Below the pieces are notes generated by a model that made no database searches, had not been told where the DNA came from, and saw nothing but the letters and a program-made list of their open reading frames with translations. The translations under genes and the position numbers were made by a program. From the NCBI RefSeq assembly GCF_000283155.1, contig NW_004454229.1:7826534-7890533 (forward strand): DNA of 64,000 bases. The letters run 5' to 3'. Positions 12,001-22,249 of the stretch are shown here, piece by piece (position 1 is the first letter of the stretch; each line of letters starts with the position of its first letter). The DNA is from Ceratotherium simum simum (taxonomy: Eukaryota > Chordata > Mammalia > Perissodactyla > Rhinocerotidae).

Positions 12001-13525
12001 AAGTGATCCCACAACCTAGCTGGACCCTAATATGAGTGGGTCAGTTACCCCTCTTTCATTTAATATACCCCACAGAGGAGCCCAGAATCTCTGTGAGACC
12101 CTCAGAGGAGACTCCCTCAGGTTATCTAAACAGGAAATCCAGCACTGAACAAGGCTGCTTTCCCTCGAATGGAGGCTTCCAGGTGGTGAGCTCCATGTGA
12201 GCAGCACCAGCATGGAGGCAGGACCATCCGTGTCACGCTGACTTCCAAGCACCCCACCGCTTGCACCATGAGGCTGTAGTGCAGTGGCCTTGACTGGGCT
12301 GCTCAGCTGCCCCTTTCTCTCGCCTCCCCCTCCCGCTTCCCAAAGTGGGACAGTGCTATTTGCCTTGAAAGCTTCGAATGCTGGCTGGTTGGCAGTCAGC
12401 TGCAACCCATCACACCCCTGATTAGGCGTTTGAAAGGGTGGAGCATTTTTAAGGCAATGATTGACAATGGCTTCTATCTCACACACCTGCTGCTCTAAAA
12501 CCCCCATAAAATGTCAGCAAGGAGTGTAAGTGATATACAGCAGCAGTGCTGCCCAGGGTAGGAATGTTAAGTGCTAAGAGATGGGAGTATCTGAACCTCA
12601 GCTACTGGAAAGAAAACAAAGCAAGCACCCAATCTAATCCATTTCTAGAGAGAGAGCCCTCAGGACATATTTCACCAAACCCAGCTTTGCTGCCCTGGGA
12701 CAGGGATTTCAGCCCTGGCAATCCCTGTTAAGCCCGGACTTGTGGTTACTGTGTGACTACCACAAGACTGTCTCTGCCCAGTGCGGGGCCGGCACCCGGG
12801 GACCAGATCAGGTGCCGCAGAGTCATTTCTGGCCACCAGAGAGGTTCCATGTGGCTCAGAGACTGGCCATTTGGAATTGATTTGGGTTTCAGGGACTCTG
12901 AGTGCTTTCCCGGGGCCCTAAGGGTAGGACCTGCTTAGAGTGGCTCTGTGATAGCTTCCTTATAGGCAGGTTGCCAAATCCAGGTGGCCCAATACTAAAA
13001 CTAACCCAAGCACAAACTTACCCTGGAGCCAAATTATTCTGCCTGGGTGGCCAAAGGCAAAAGAAGGATGAAAAAGATTCCAGGTAGATCTGAGAGCAAG
13101 AACAGAGGAGTTAGGTACAAAGCCGAGTCATCACATCAGAGCGTAACCTGAGTACAAACAGTTTGCAAAGATGGTTCTCAGCTGGCAGAGGTCAGTGGGA
13201 GGGAGGGGGAGGAGCAGGCCTGGAATATTGCTCTAGAAGGCAAGTAGCGAGGGGAGCCCAGTTCATGGTTCATCGCTGGTGTGGAGGGAATGGCTTAATC
13301 TTGGGTAGTTACCACTAGTGAAGAATGGATACTAAGAACTTTATGCTGTGGGGTTATTAATGAATTAAGTTCTTTTAGTTAACTAGTGTCAGGCACTATG
13401 CTGTCCATCTAATCCAGTCTGATGCGTGTTGCGGGAAATAGGAAAGTACAGAGAGCTTCTGGATACCCTGGGTCTGAGGGAAAACACAGGGAATCCTAGG
13501 AACTGCAGAAATCTATTCTTTTAAT
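12001..13525. other. GC-richer single-copy-looking DNA with a 163-codon open frame (12016-12507, minus)
   Basis: The minus-strand frame 12507-12016 is the longest open frame outside recognised L1 or the assembly gap. Its product would be acidic/neutral, with a glycine-rich run near residues 58-63, no signal peptide, no obvious membrane segment and no domain that I recognise. GC-rich sequence lengthens random frames, and I see no splice sites, Kozak context or polyadenylation signal tying it to a transcript. I treat it as probably non-coding. Three plus-strand frames of 61 codons follow at 12546-13087 and look equally random. Confidence 0.3.
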
Positions 13526-13529
13526 TCTA

Positions 13530-13590
13530 TAAGCATTTATTGAGCACCTGCTGTATACCAGGTACTATAAAGGTAATGGGAAACTGCACA
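13530..13590 (-). repeat. L2 LINE 3' end, antisense, very short
   Basis: 'gcatttattgagcacctgct' followed by 'gtataccaggtactataaagg' is the reverse complement of the L2 3' terminus. Confidence 0.6.
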
Positions 13591-13714
13591 CTACTATAAA
13601 CAATTTAAGGACTGAGTTTCAGTTTCTTCTCATCTCTATGTCCACAGTAGAAGAATGTAACAAAGAGACTGTATCCAGGTGATGGGGTAAAAAAGGGGTA
13701 TTACAGACTTAGGA

Positions 13715-15340
13715 GTTTTTTCTTTTAATTATGAAATATTCCAAATATACAAAAATGAGAAAATAATGGATAGATGCCCAGGTATATCCATCATTCAGAT
13801 TTAATAGTCATCATGTTGCAAAATTTGCTGCATCTCTCTCTGTCAACAATTACATACACAACTAAAGCCTCTACTGCAGCCTGCCCCTCTCAGGGGTCAG
13901 AGCTCTCCTGAAGTTGGTATCATTCCAAACATTCTAAAACTGTGTCTTCATCTGCACCACAAATGTCTTCTCCCTATCTATCCCTTGTCTTGCCACTTCA
14001 AGTATGCTGGCTTTTGTTAAACATGTGCTTAATTTTTCACGTGCTCAATTTTATTAATCTCTTCTTTTAGATGCACTTTTTGTGTTTGGATTAAGAAAAT
14101 CTTTCCCTACCCTGAAGTCATGAGATGTTTTTCTCTGTTGCCTTCTAATAGTTTCAGAGTTTTTCTTTTATCTTTATGGCTGCAAATCTTCTGAAATTCA
14201 TTTTTTCATGAATTTTGAAGAAAAGATCTAATTTTATGTTTTGTTCCCACATAGATGGCCAATTCCCCGTGCGTCATTTAGTGACAAGTCCTTTGTTGTC
14301 CACCAACTTCTAGTGCCCTTTCTCATACTCACGGTTCTCATATAGTATAGATCCATTTCTAAACACTTTTTAATGGTTTGTCTATCCCTGTGTCAATACT
14401 ATACTGATTTAGTTATTATATCTTTTTGATAAATATTCATATCTGGTAAAGTAAATCTCCCCCCATCCCTCCACTGGATTAGTTATTCCTGACCCTTCAC
14501 TCTTTCTCGTAAAATTTTGCAATCAACATCTTTTTTTTTTTTTTTTGAGGAAGATTGGCTCTGAGCTAACATCTGTTACCAATCTTCCTCCTTTTTTCCT
14601 TCTCTCTCCAAAGCCCCAGCAGGTGGTTGTATGTCATAGTTGTACATCCTTCTAGTTGCTCTATGTGGGATGCCGCCTCGGCATGGCTTGATGAGCCCTA
14701 CGTAGGTCCGCGCCCAGGATCCAAACCAGCGAACCCCAGGCTGCCGAAGTGGAGCTGGCAAACTGAACCGGTACGCCACCAGGCCTGCCCCTGGGATCAA
14801 TATCTTGATTTACATAAAAATCCATTGTAGAGATTTAAAATTTGGATTACATGGATTTTTATGTTAATTTAGAGAAAATGTCATCAATATGATTGTCTCC
14901 CCAAATATGAAGATCATTTATATCTCCATTTATTTAGATTCTTTTTTACATTCTTCAATAATGTTTCATTATTTCCTCTATAAAGATGTTAACAGATGGC
15001 TACGTATGTTTTAAATGACATATGCCTAGGTGCCTTGTATTTTCATTGTTATTGTAAATTGTGTTTAGTTTTTAAGTTGTAGATTCATAGGTTTATAGCA
15101 ACAACTAAATTTTGTTTATTGATACAGCAACCTGAAACTGTGAACTCTTAGTTTTTCTGTAGCTTCTCTTGAAATTTTCAAGTAGATAATTTTATCTCTG
15201 CACATGTTGCAGTTGTATTGATTTCTAGTTTACTAATTCTTCATTTGCATCTTTTCTATTTTCTTCATTGTGTTTATAATGTCGTGTTTCATTCTTTGAT
15301 TCTCTTGATTGTCTTTCACATTGGCCTTTCTTTTCAGAGT
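13715..15340 (-). repeat. Ancient LINE-1 (L1ME-like) ORF2 region, antisense, split by an ERE SINE
   Basis: From about 14020 the sequence reads as reverse-complemented L1 ORF2. It contains 'gaaaatctttccctaccctgaagtcatgag', 'gtctatccctgtgtcaatactatactg', 'tatctggtaaagtaaatc' and, after the SINE, '...gtagataattttatctctgc' (shortened). These are the standard antisense landmarks of the RT-thumb to RT region in old mammalian L1s. The element is interrupted by the ERE at 14532-14795. No frame is open; it is a relic. The first 300 bases (13715-14020) are assigned with less certainty. Confidence 0.6.
14522..14805 (-). mobile_element. ERE SINE (subfamily with 'aactagaagga...tacaacta' body), antisense, with TSD
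   Basis: The SINE body lies at 14532-14795 in reverse orientation, starting with a T-tract (14531-14545, the complement of the A tail) and ending in the complement of the SINE 5' end ('caggcctgcccc'). Flanking 10-bp duplications are 'atcaacatct' (14522-14531) and 'atcaatatct' (14796-14805), one mismatch. The body has the 'ctctatgtgggatgccgcctcggcatggcttga' block and a 'tgtacatccttctagttgc' block. It belongs to the same subfamily as the copy at 55601-55867 and differs from the 'ataaagtagaggaagatggg' type. ERE SINEs are tRNA-derived and mobilised by L1. Confidence 0.85.
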
Positions 15341-15574
15341 GTCTTAGATTAGATTATGCTAGGTTATGCTATAAAAACAAACAATCCCAGACTCCTGATG
15401 GCTTAAAACAACAAAATTGTTAACATTTATGCTAAATGTCCTGAAAAAATTGGTGGGATGCCCTGCTTCACACATCTCCTCACAAATCCAGGCTGATCGA
15501 AGTGCCAATATTTTGTTTCTGCTTCATCTGAAACATGAGAGTTCTCAGTCACTGTGGCAGGGGAAGAGAGCATG
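15341..15574. repeat. Unassigned ancient interspersed repeat
   Basis: Phrases such as 'atggcttaaaacaacaaaat', 'ccaggctgatcgaagtgcc' and 'ggcaggggaagagagcatg' recall an old eutherian repeat that also gives the 'gcataaaacaag' type wording at 35740. I cannot name it. Confidence 0.35.
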
Positions 15575-15745
15575 TGTTGTTGACTGAACGTTTGTGTCCC
15601 CCCCAAATTCATATGTTGAAGCTCTAGCCCCCAGTGTGAAGGTATTTGGAGGTTAGGCCTTTGGGAGGCAATTAGAGTTAGTCATAGGACCATGAGGGTG
15701 GGGCCTTCATGATGGGATTAGTGCCCTTATAAGAAGAGATAGCTT
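15575..15745 (+). mobile_element. MLT1-type (ERVL-MaLR) LTR, 5' part only
   Basis: Begins with TG and reads 'gaacgtttgtgtccccccccaaattcatatgttgaag', then 'ggtatttggaggttaggcc', 'catgagggtggggcc' and 'gatgggattagtgcccttataagaag' (shortened). It lines up block for block with the fuller copy at 30353-30729 but stops after about 170 bases. It is non-coding and presumably a truncated solo LTR. Confidence 0.7.
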
Positions 15746-16108
15746 TTCTTCATCTCTGACATATGATTTTTCCCTTTATTTAGAAACAATAAAACTAGTT
15801 GTTACTTTTAATACAGTTTCTAAGAATTTTAGTGAGAGTTTCTATGTGTTATTGTTGTTCATAAACTTGCCAGAATCTTTGTAGAGCTTCCAAAAGAACA
15901 AATTAATTAAGCATTTAAACATTTATGAATTATCAAGCACATCTTCTGTATCAGGTCCTGTAGAAGGTTCAGGAAATCCATGTATACATGGCATGATCTC
16001 TTGAATTGCTCGTAGTCTAGTGGAAGAAAAAGACAAAAAATAATTACAGTACGGTATAAATGAAAAGAACAGAGTAACGAAGTAAAAAGAGAGAAAGAAA
16101 TTGTTCTC
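15746..16108. other. No recognised feature
   Basis: AT-rich DNA forming the pre-insertion flank of the L1 at 16123. It contains a minus-strand 67-codon frame without meaning. A weak 'aatttagtgagagtttc' L1-like phrase is not enough to call. Confidence 0.35.
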
Positions 16109-17654
16109 AAAAAGGTAGGTAGTTTTTATCGGTCACCATACATATGTGCTCCTTTACCCCTTTCACCCTCTCCCCACCCCCTTCCACTCTGATAACCACC
16201 AATCTATTTTCCTTATCCATATGTCTATCTTTCACATACGAGTGAAATCATATGGTATTTGTCTTTCTCTGTCTGGCTTATTTTGCTTAGCATAATACCC
16301 TCAAGGTCCATCCAGGTTGTCACAAATGGCACAATTTTGTCTTTTTTTTATAGCTGAGTAGTATTCCATTGTATGTATATACCATGTCTTCTTTATCCAT
16401 TCATCTGTTGATGGGCACTTGGATTGCTTCCATGACTTGGCTATTGTCAATGATGCTGCAATGAACACAGGGATGCACAAATCTCTTTGAATTGTTGATT
16501 TCAAGTTCTTTGGATAAATAGCCAGTAGCTGGATCGTATGGTATTTCTTTTAAATTTTTTGAGAAATTTCCTTACTGTTTTCCATAGTGGCTGCACCAGT
16601 TTGCATTCCCACAAGCAGTGTATGAGGGTTCCCTTTTCTCCACTTCTTCTCCAACATTATTTCCAACGTTATTTCTTGTCTTGTTAATTATAGCCATTCT
16701 GATGGGGGAAAGGTTATATCTCATTGTAGTTTTGATTTGCATTTCCCTAAGAATTAGTGATGTTGAACATCTTTTCATGTGCCTGTTGGCCATCTGTACA
16801 TCTTCCTTGGAAAAATGTCTGTTCATATCCTCTGCCCATTTTTTGATTAAGTTGTTTGTTTTTCTGTTGTTGAGTTGTATGAGTTGTTTATATATTTTGG
16901 AAATTAACCTCTTCTTCGACATATGATTTGCAAATATTTTCTCCCAGTTGGTGGGTTGTCTTTTTGTTTTGTTCATGGTTTCATTTGCCTTGTAGAAGCT
17001 TTTTAGTTTGAGGTAGTCCCATTTATTTGTTGTTTCTTTTGTTTCCCTTGCCTGAGTAGACATGGTATTTGAAAAGATACTGCTAAGACCAATGTCAAAG
17101 AGTGTACTGCCTAAGTTTTCTTCTAGGAGTTTTATGGTTTCTAGTCTTACATTCACTCTTTAATCCATTTTGAGTTAATTTTTGTGTGTGGTGTAAGATA
17201 ATGGTCTACTTTCAATCTTTTTCCCGTGGCTGTCCAGTTTTCCTAACACCATTTATTGAAGAGACTTTCCTTTCTCCATTGTATGTTGTTGGCTCCTTTG
17301 TCAAAGATTAGCTTTCCATAGACGTGTGGTTTTATTTCTGGGATTTCAATTCTGTTCTATTGATCTGTGTGTCTGTTTTTCTGCTGGTACCATGCTGTTT
17401 GGTTACTGTAGCTTAGTAGTATGTTATGAAGTCAGGGAGTGTGATACCTCCAGCTTTGTTCTTTTTTCTCAGGATTCCTTTGGCTATTCAGGGTCTTTTG
17501 TTTTTCCATATAAATTTTAGACTATTGGTGGTGAATACGATGCAGTCTATACAGAAACTGGGATATAATAACACACACCTGAAATTTATACAATGTTATA
17601 AGCCAATATGACCTCAATAAAATAATCAAAAAAAAAAAAAAAAAAGATAGGTAG
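16109..17654 (+). mobile_element. 5'-inverted (twin-primed) LINE-1 with TSD
   Basis: The element has two opposing parts. 17518-17640 is the L1 3' end in sense, from '...actattggtggtgaatacg' through 'gacctcaataaaataa' to a poly(A) tail. 16123-17517 is an upstream L1 segment (3' UTR start plus the ORF2 C-terminal third) in reverse. The left edge of the inverted part ends in consensus exactly where the sense part starts ('gtgaccgataaaaa' then 'ctagactattgg'). That is the signature of twin priming during target-primed reverse transcription. The flanking duplications are 'aaaaaggtaggtag' (16109-16122) and 'aaaaagataggtag' (17641-17654), 13 of 14 identical. The inversion joint at 17517-17520 shares 'tag' between the two parts. 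The 3' end matches those at 43967 and 58830. Confidence 0.9.
16290..17517 (-). pseudogene. LINE-1 ORF2 C-terminal remnant (inverted part)
   Basis: Reading the minus strand, the ORF2 C-terminal third is clear. 'P-K-I-Y-M-E-K' wording lies at the inversion joint, and a 194-codon open stretch at 17156-16572 includes '[10 protein letters not shown]' and '[13 protein letters not shown]'. In another frame (16504-16301) is the terminal 'W-Y-I-H-T-M-E-Y-Y-S-A-I-K-K'. At least one frameshift separates these. The reverse-transcriptase catalytic core is absent because the copy is 5' truncated. It encodes nothing functional. Confidence 0.85.
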
Positions 17655-18198
17655 AAGCCCAGATCCCAGGTCTTAGAATGTCATGGATTTGTTTTTCAAC
17701 TAGTGATGTTTTCCTTTAGCTGGTTTTATACAAATCATTTTGTGTTAATTTTTATCTCTGAAAGATTAAGATTCTGAAGGAAAGGAGCTAGCATATGTCT
17801 TAGGTCCCAAAATAAGTGTGAAGCTCATGGAAGCGGCCTGTGTTTTCAATACTTCTATATTTAAATTCCTTTCTGCAATTCAAGGAAGCTGCCACCAGCT
17901 TGATAGTGATGCTAACACTTTGATCCTATCATTGAAACTGACTAAGGAGGTTGGCAAAGACAGGAAATTTTTATTTCTATTTATTTTATATTCTAACTCT
18001 TAAAAATGTGGATAATAATTTTATTAGAGTGGAAAAGTTTTCAATAAAACAGAAAACCTTCAATGCTCAATACATCTATTGCTTTTACATTTTTCAATGA
18101 ATTCTTCTAATTATTACATTTTATTGAGTTATTCAAAATTTAATATTTTATTTTTAAATTTTACCTAACCATATATCATGGACATTTTCAATAAAAAT
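17655..18198. other. No recognised feature
   Basis: AT-rich flank between the L1 and the next SINE. A 61-codon frame (17818-18003) has no recognisable content. Confidence 0.4.
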
Positions 18199-18469
18199 AT
18201 AATAATTCAGAGGACGGCCCGGTGGTGCAAGTGGTTAAGTGCGTGTGCTTTGCTGTGGCAGCCCAGGGTTCGCCGGTTCGGATCCCGGGTGCACACCGAC
18301 TCACTGGTTGGCAGGCCATGCTGTGGCGGCGTCCCATATAAAGTGGAGGAAGATGGGCATGGATGTTAGCCCAGGGCCAGTCTTCCTCAGCAAAAAAAGA
18401 GGAGGATTGGCAGATGTTAGCACAGGGCTGATCTCCTCACAATAATAATAATAATAATAATAATTCAGA
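18199..18469 (+). mobile_element. ERE SINE, sense, with perfect 13-bp TSD
   Basis: The body runs from 18212 to about 18440, with an (AAT)n tail to about 18456. A Pol III box A-like 'tggtgcaagtgg' is at 18223-18234 and box B 'ggttcggatcc' is at 18275-18285, as in tRNA-derived EREs. The 3' half has 'catataaagtggaggaagat' and 'gttagcacagggctgatctcc' (shortened). The TSD 'ataataattcaga' is at 18199-18211 and 18457-18469. Near-intact Pol III boxes and a perfect TSD suggest a comparatively young copy. The tRNA-like head is not a tRNA gene. Confidence 0.92.
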
Positions 18470-19005
18470 ATATTCATTTGATAATTGCAGTTCTATTTTG
18501 TTCCATTTCCATTTCTTTAATTTCTATGTTTAACTAGTAAATAAATTGAAATTTTTCTTATGAAATAATTTTTGAAAAATATAAATATAGATGTAGCTAC
18601 ATATCATTTTCATTATTAACTTATCTCGGATGAAGTTTTTCTAAGACTTAAGAAGAGAATTTCCTTTGTATTCACTTGGAAAACTTTTTTATAGCCATAT
18701 ATCCACTCTCTCAGATACTGAATAAAGATTCTGGTGCTCAATGTTCAGTAAAGTTTGATATTGGAAATCCTCATAGGCAACTTCTCTTTAGTTTTCTTTC
18801 TTTAGTAGAAACCATCTTTGGATGAATTCATTAACTTGCCAGAAAGAAGAGATACAATTTTTTTCTTTTAGATCTGAGTATTACGTCTTTATCCTCAGCA
18901 TAGTAAGTGAGAGTAATCATGGAATACTATATCACTAGCATAGGTGATCTCATTTCACTCTTGTAAATCTGAGGTAAATGTTACCATTTTGCATTCAAAA
19001 AGAAG
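18470..19005. other. No recognised feature
   Basis: AT-rich, no open frame of note, no repeat assigned. Confidence 0.4.
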
Positions 19006-19224
19006 AAATAGAGGAAGATGTTCAATAATGGTGGCTAAAGAAGTTGGTGATTCCCTTCTACAACAAATAGGTATAAAACTGGACAAAATTGTCAAAAGCA
19101 ACCATTTCAGGGCACAAGGAATTGACTAAAAGCAGAGAAAAAATTGAGAAGCATTTATTCTTTAAAAAGCTCCTAGAGCTTGGGTAAGAATGATAGGACT
19201 ATGGTCTTCTTGCCTGGGTCTGCA

Positions 19225-19262
19225 CCCTCCCTCCATCCCTCCTTCCCTCCTTCCCTCCATCA
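19225..19262 (+). repeat. CCTT/CCCTCCAT pyrimidine-rich short tandem tract
   Basis: A strand-asymmetric run made of 'ccctcc', 'atcc' and 'ttcc' units lies inside the L1 5' UTR segment. It gives the G/A-rich stretch 'EGRREGGMEGG' in the opposing 97-codon frame (19455-19162), which is a shadow and not a gene. Confidence 0.7.
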
Positions 19263-21268
19263 GATCAGTAGGAAGAACAGTAGCCTTGTCAGCCTGGGAT
19301 TGACCGCAAAACCCAGCAGCTTTACTGCCAGAAGCAGTGAATTCAAATAGGGACAGGAAGTAAAAAGTTTTGGCTTTCCCAACTAAAATGGCAGATTTAA
19401 TTGGAAATGGAAGGGGAAAACCCACAGCTGTGTAAGACCAAGATTGCCATTCCAATTGGTCTCACATAGACCATTCTGAAACTTTGTGGAGAGATTGTAG
19501 AAAGGAGACAGTCATGAAAAGCCTGAGATAAGCCTTTCCACACTTTCCTGATGTCTAGAAAACTACACATGCATAGGAGAAACCCAAGAGAGCCTGGCAA
19601 AAAGTGAAAGCCAAATATACTTGAGAATTGCCTGAAACTTTAAATGGAATTCCCCAACACACACAGAATAACTGAGAGTGGGTGAAAGAATCTAGATGTT
19701 AGATTTCCCACATAAAAACTCCAAAGCAGCCATTATAAATATGTTTAAAGTTTTACAGTAAGCTATGTTCAATGAATTAAAGGAAAATATTCTAACAAAA
19801 AATCAACAGGCCGGGAATTTAAGAAATGGAAAATATATTTTAAAAAGAATCAAATGGAACTTTTAACTAGAAAAGTAAAATAATTGAAATGAAAAAATTC
19901 ACCAGATATGCTCAACAGAATAATTGAGAGGGCAGAGAAAACAATCAATGAACTTGAAGATGAATAGAAATTGTTCATATGGAATAAGAGAAAGAAAAAA
20001 AGTTGAAGAAAAATGAGCATAGTGTCAGATACTTGCAGGACAGTGTCAGGTGTTCCAATATATGTATAATGGAGACTCAGTAGGAGGGTAGAAATAGAGA
20101 CAAAAGAATATATTTGAAGATACATGGTCCAAGCTTCCCAAATTTGATAAAAACCATTAACTTACAGATCCAAGAAGCTCAATAAACCCCAAATAAAAAA
20201 GCACAAAGATAACCACATCTAGACACAATATAGTCAAATTACTGAAAACCAAAGCAAAGAAAGAAATCTTGAAAGCAGAAAGAGAAAAACAACTCATCAC
20301 ATGCAAGTAAACAACAATACAATTCATGGCAACCAAGGAGTCCAGATAGCAGTGGAATGACATATCCAAAGTGTTGAAAGAAAAAAATATCAGTCAAGAA
20401 TTCTATACCTAGCAAAATTATCCTTCAAAAATGAAAGGGAAATAAAGACATTTCCCAAATAAACAAAAACTGAAGGAATTCATTGACAGAATACTTTCCC
20501 TACAAGAAATACTAAAGAAAGTCCTTCAGGTTGAAAGGAGATTACACTATGTAGTAACTTGCATTCACAGGAAGGAATGAAGAGCACAAGAATATACACA
20601 GTTTTGCTTTTTTTGTGTCTTAATTTTTCTTTGAAAAACATAAGCAACAACTATAATTCAGTATTATTGGATTCATAGCTTATATAGTTGTAATATATAT
20701 GACAATATTAGCAAAAGAAGGGGGAAGGAAATGGAGCTATACTGGTACAAAGTAGCTATCTTCTCTAGAGCAGTCTCTAAAAATCCCTCAAAAGTATAAC
20801 TAAACTATCAAAAATGATGCACTAAAATGATACACTAAAAATGTTAGTATAACACAAGAGAAGGCAATAAAGGAGAGAAGGAGGAACAAAAGTCACAAAA
20901 CATTGTAAAACAAATAGCAAAGTGGTAGACATAAATCCATCCACATGAATAAGTGCATTAAATGTGAATAGATTATATACTTCAATCAAAAGGCATTGAT
21001 TGCCAGACTGGATAAGAAAGCAAGATCCAACTTTAAATTTTGGATTTAAAGACACAAATAAGTTGAATTTTTTTTTTTAAAAGAGAAAAAGGCAAACCAG
21101 GTAATCAGTAGTCATAAGAGAGTTGGAGTGGCTTTATTAATATCAGACAAAATAGACTTTAAGACAAGAAATACTACTGGAAACTAAGAGTAATTTAATA
21201 ATGATAAAGGCATCACTATGTCAGAAAGCTATAATAGTTATAAATGTATATGCACCTAAAATCAAAGT

Positions 21269-21531
21269 CCCAAAATACTTTTTTTTTGGTGAGGAAGATT
21301 AGCCCTGAGCTAACATCTGTGGCCAATCCTCCTCTTTTTGCTGAGGAAGATTGGTCCTGGACTAACATCCATGCCTGTCTTTCTCTACTTTATATGTAGG
21401 ATGCCTGCCACAGCATGGCTTGATCAGTGGTGCATAAGTCTGCACCCAGGATCCAAGCCTGCAAACTCCAGGCTACTGAAGCGGAACTTGAGAACTTAAG
21501 CATTCTACCACTGGGCTGTCCCCCCAAAATA
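21269..21531 (-). mobile_element. ERE SINE, antisense, inserted in the old L1, with 9-bp TSD
   Basis: The body at 21278-21522 starts with a T-tract and ends with 'ctgggctgtccc', the complement of the ERE 5' end. It contains 'ctttttgctgaggaagattgg' (split landmark), 'actttatatgtaggatgcc' and 'cacagcatggcttgatcag'. The TSD 'cccaaaata' is at 21269-21277 and 21523-21531. L1 sequence continues on both sides, so the SINE is younger than the L1. Confidence 0.85.
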
Positions 21532-21589
21532 GATTTTTAAACTGATTTGAAAGGAGTAATAGACAATTGAACAATTATAGTTGGCTATT

Positions 21590-22120
21590 ATATTAATTAG
21601 GGTCCTCCAGAGAAACAGAACTGATAGGACATATATTATACTATATAGGATACATATTATATATTATATAGGATATATAATATATCATGTATATGTATAT
21701 TCTTATAATAAAAAGATTTGTTATAAGGAATTGGCTCACATGATTATGGAGGCTGAGAAGTCCCAAGATCTACAGTTGGCAAGTTGGAGAGCTGATGGTG
21801 TAGTTCCAACCCAAGTCTCAATGCCTGAGAATCAGGAGAGCTGATGGTGTAAGTTACAGTCCAGGGGCAGGACTGATGTCCTAGATGAAGCAGTCAGGCA
21901 GGCAAAGTTTCTTTTTACTCAGCCTTTTTGTTCTATTTAGATCTTCAATTGATTAGCTGAGCCCTGCTCATATTAGGGAGAGCAATCTGCTTTACTCAGG
22001 CTACCAATTCAAATGTTAATCTTTCCCAGAAACACTCTCCCAAACACACCCATAACATTTGGCCAAATGTCTGGGCAATCTATGGCCCAGTCAAGTTGAC
22101 ACATAAAATTAACATTCACA
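21590..22120 (+). repeat. Unassigned eutherian interspersed repeat inserted in the old L1
   Basis: Starts 'tattaattagggtcctccag', has an AT-rich 'tatatta' tract (about 21634-21700), then 'taaggaattggctcacatga', 'gaggctgagaagtcccaaga', two near copies of 'ggagagctgatggtgta' (about 21786 and 21835), and ends '...cagtcaagttgacacataaaattaac'. I recognise this as a common mammalian repeat by wording but not securely by name. L1 endonuclease-region sequence resumes right after it, so it is an insertion. Confidence 0.6.
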
Positions 22121-22249
22121 GAGATTTCAATACTCCTCTCTCTATAATTGCTATAACAACTAAACAGAAAATCAGTGAAGATATAAAAGATTTGAACAAC
22201 ATGATCAACCAACTTGACCTAACTGATATTTTCTTTTATTAGTTTCCAC

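Larger units (their letters stand above)
19010..22235 (+). repeat. Old LINE-1 5' portion (5' UTR, ORF1, start of ORF2), sense, interrupted twice and lacking its 3' end
   Basis: 5' UTR wording ('ggacaaaattgtcaaaagcaaccatttcag', 'gaagcatttattctttaaaaagctcctagag', shortened) is followed by ORF1-type sequence at about 19850-20540 ('ccaagaagctcaataaacccc', 'gaattctatacctagcaaaatt', 'tacaagaaatactaaagaaagtcc'). Next comes the ORF2 endonuclease part near 21140-21270 ('caaaatagactttaagacaag', 'tatatgcacctaaaa'). The same element resumes at 22121-22235 ('gatttgaacaacatgatcaaccaacttgacctaactgat', shortened) after an ERE (21278-21522) and a second repeat (about 21590-22120). It then stops: the rest of ORF2 and the 3' UTR are missing. 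Stops occur throughout. Confidence 0.75.

Noticed and set aside
13190..13215. G-rich run as a possible G-quadruplex
   Set aside because: Only three clear runs of three or more G with short loops; the fourth is two G, so it does not meet the usual pattern.
16618..17611. Hydrophobic plus-strand frames that look like small membrane proteins
   Set aside because: They are antisense shadows of L1 ORF2, with no independent support.
18223..18285. tRNA-like box A and box B suggesting a tRNA gene
   Set aside because: They belong to the ERE SINE head; no full cloverleaf is followed by a terminator. The same holds at 62521-62582 and 26440-26502.
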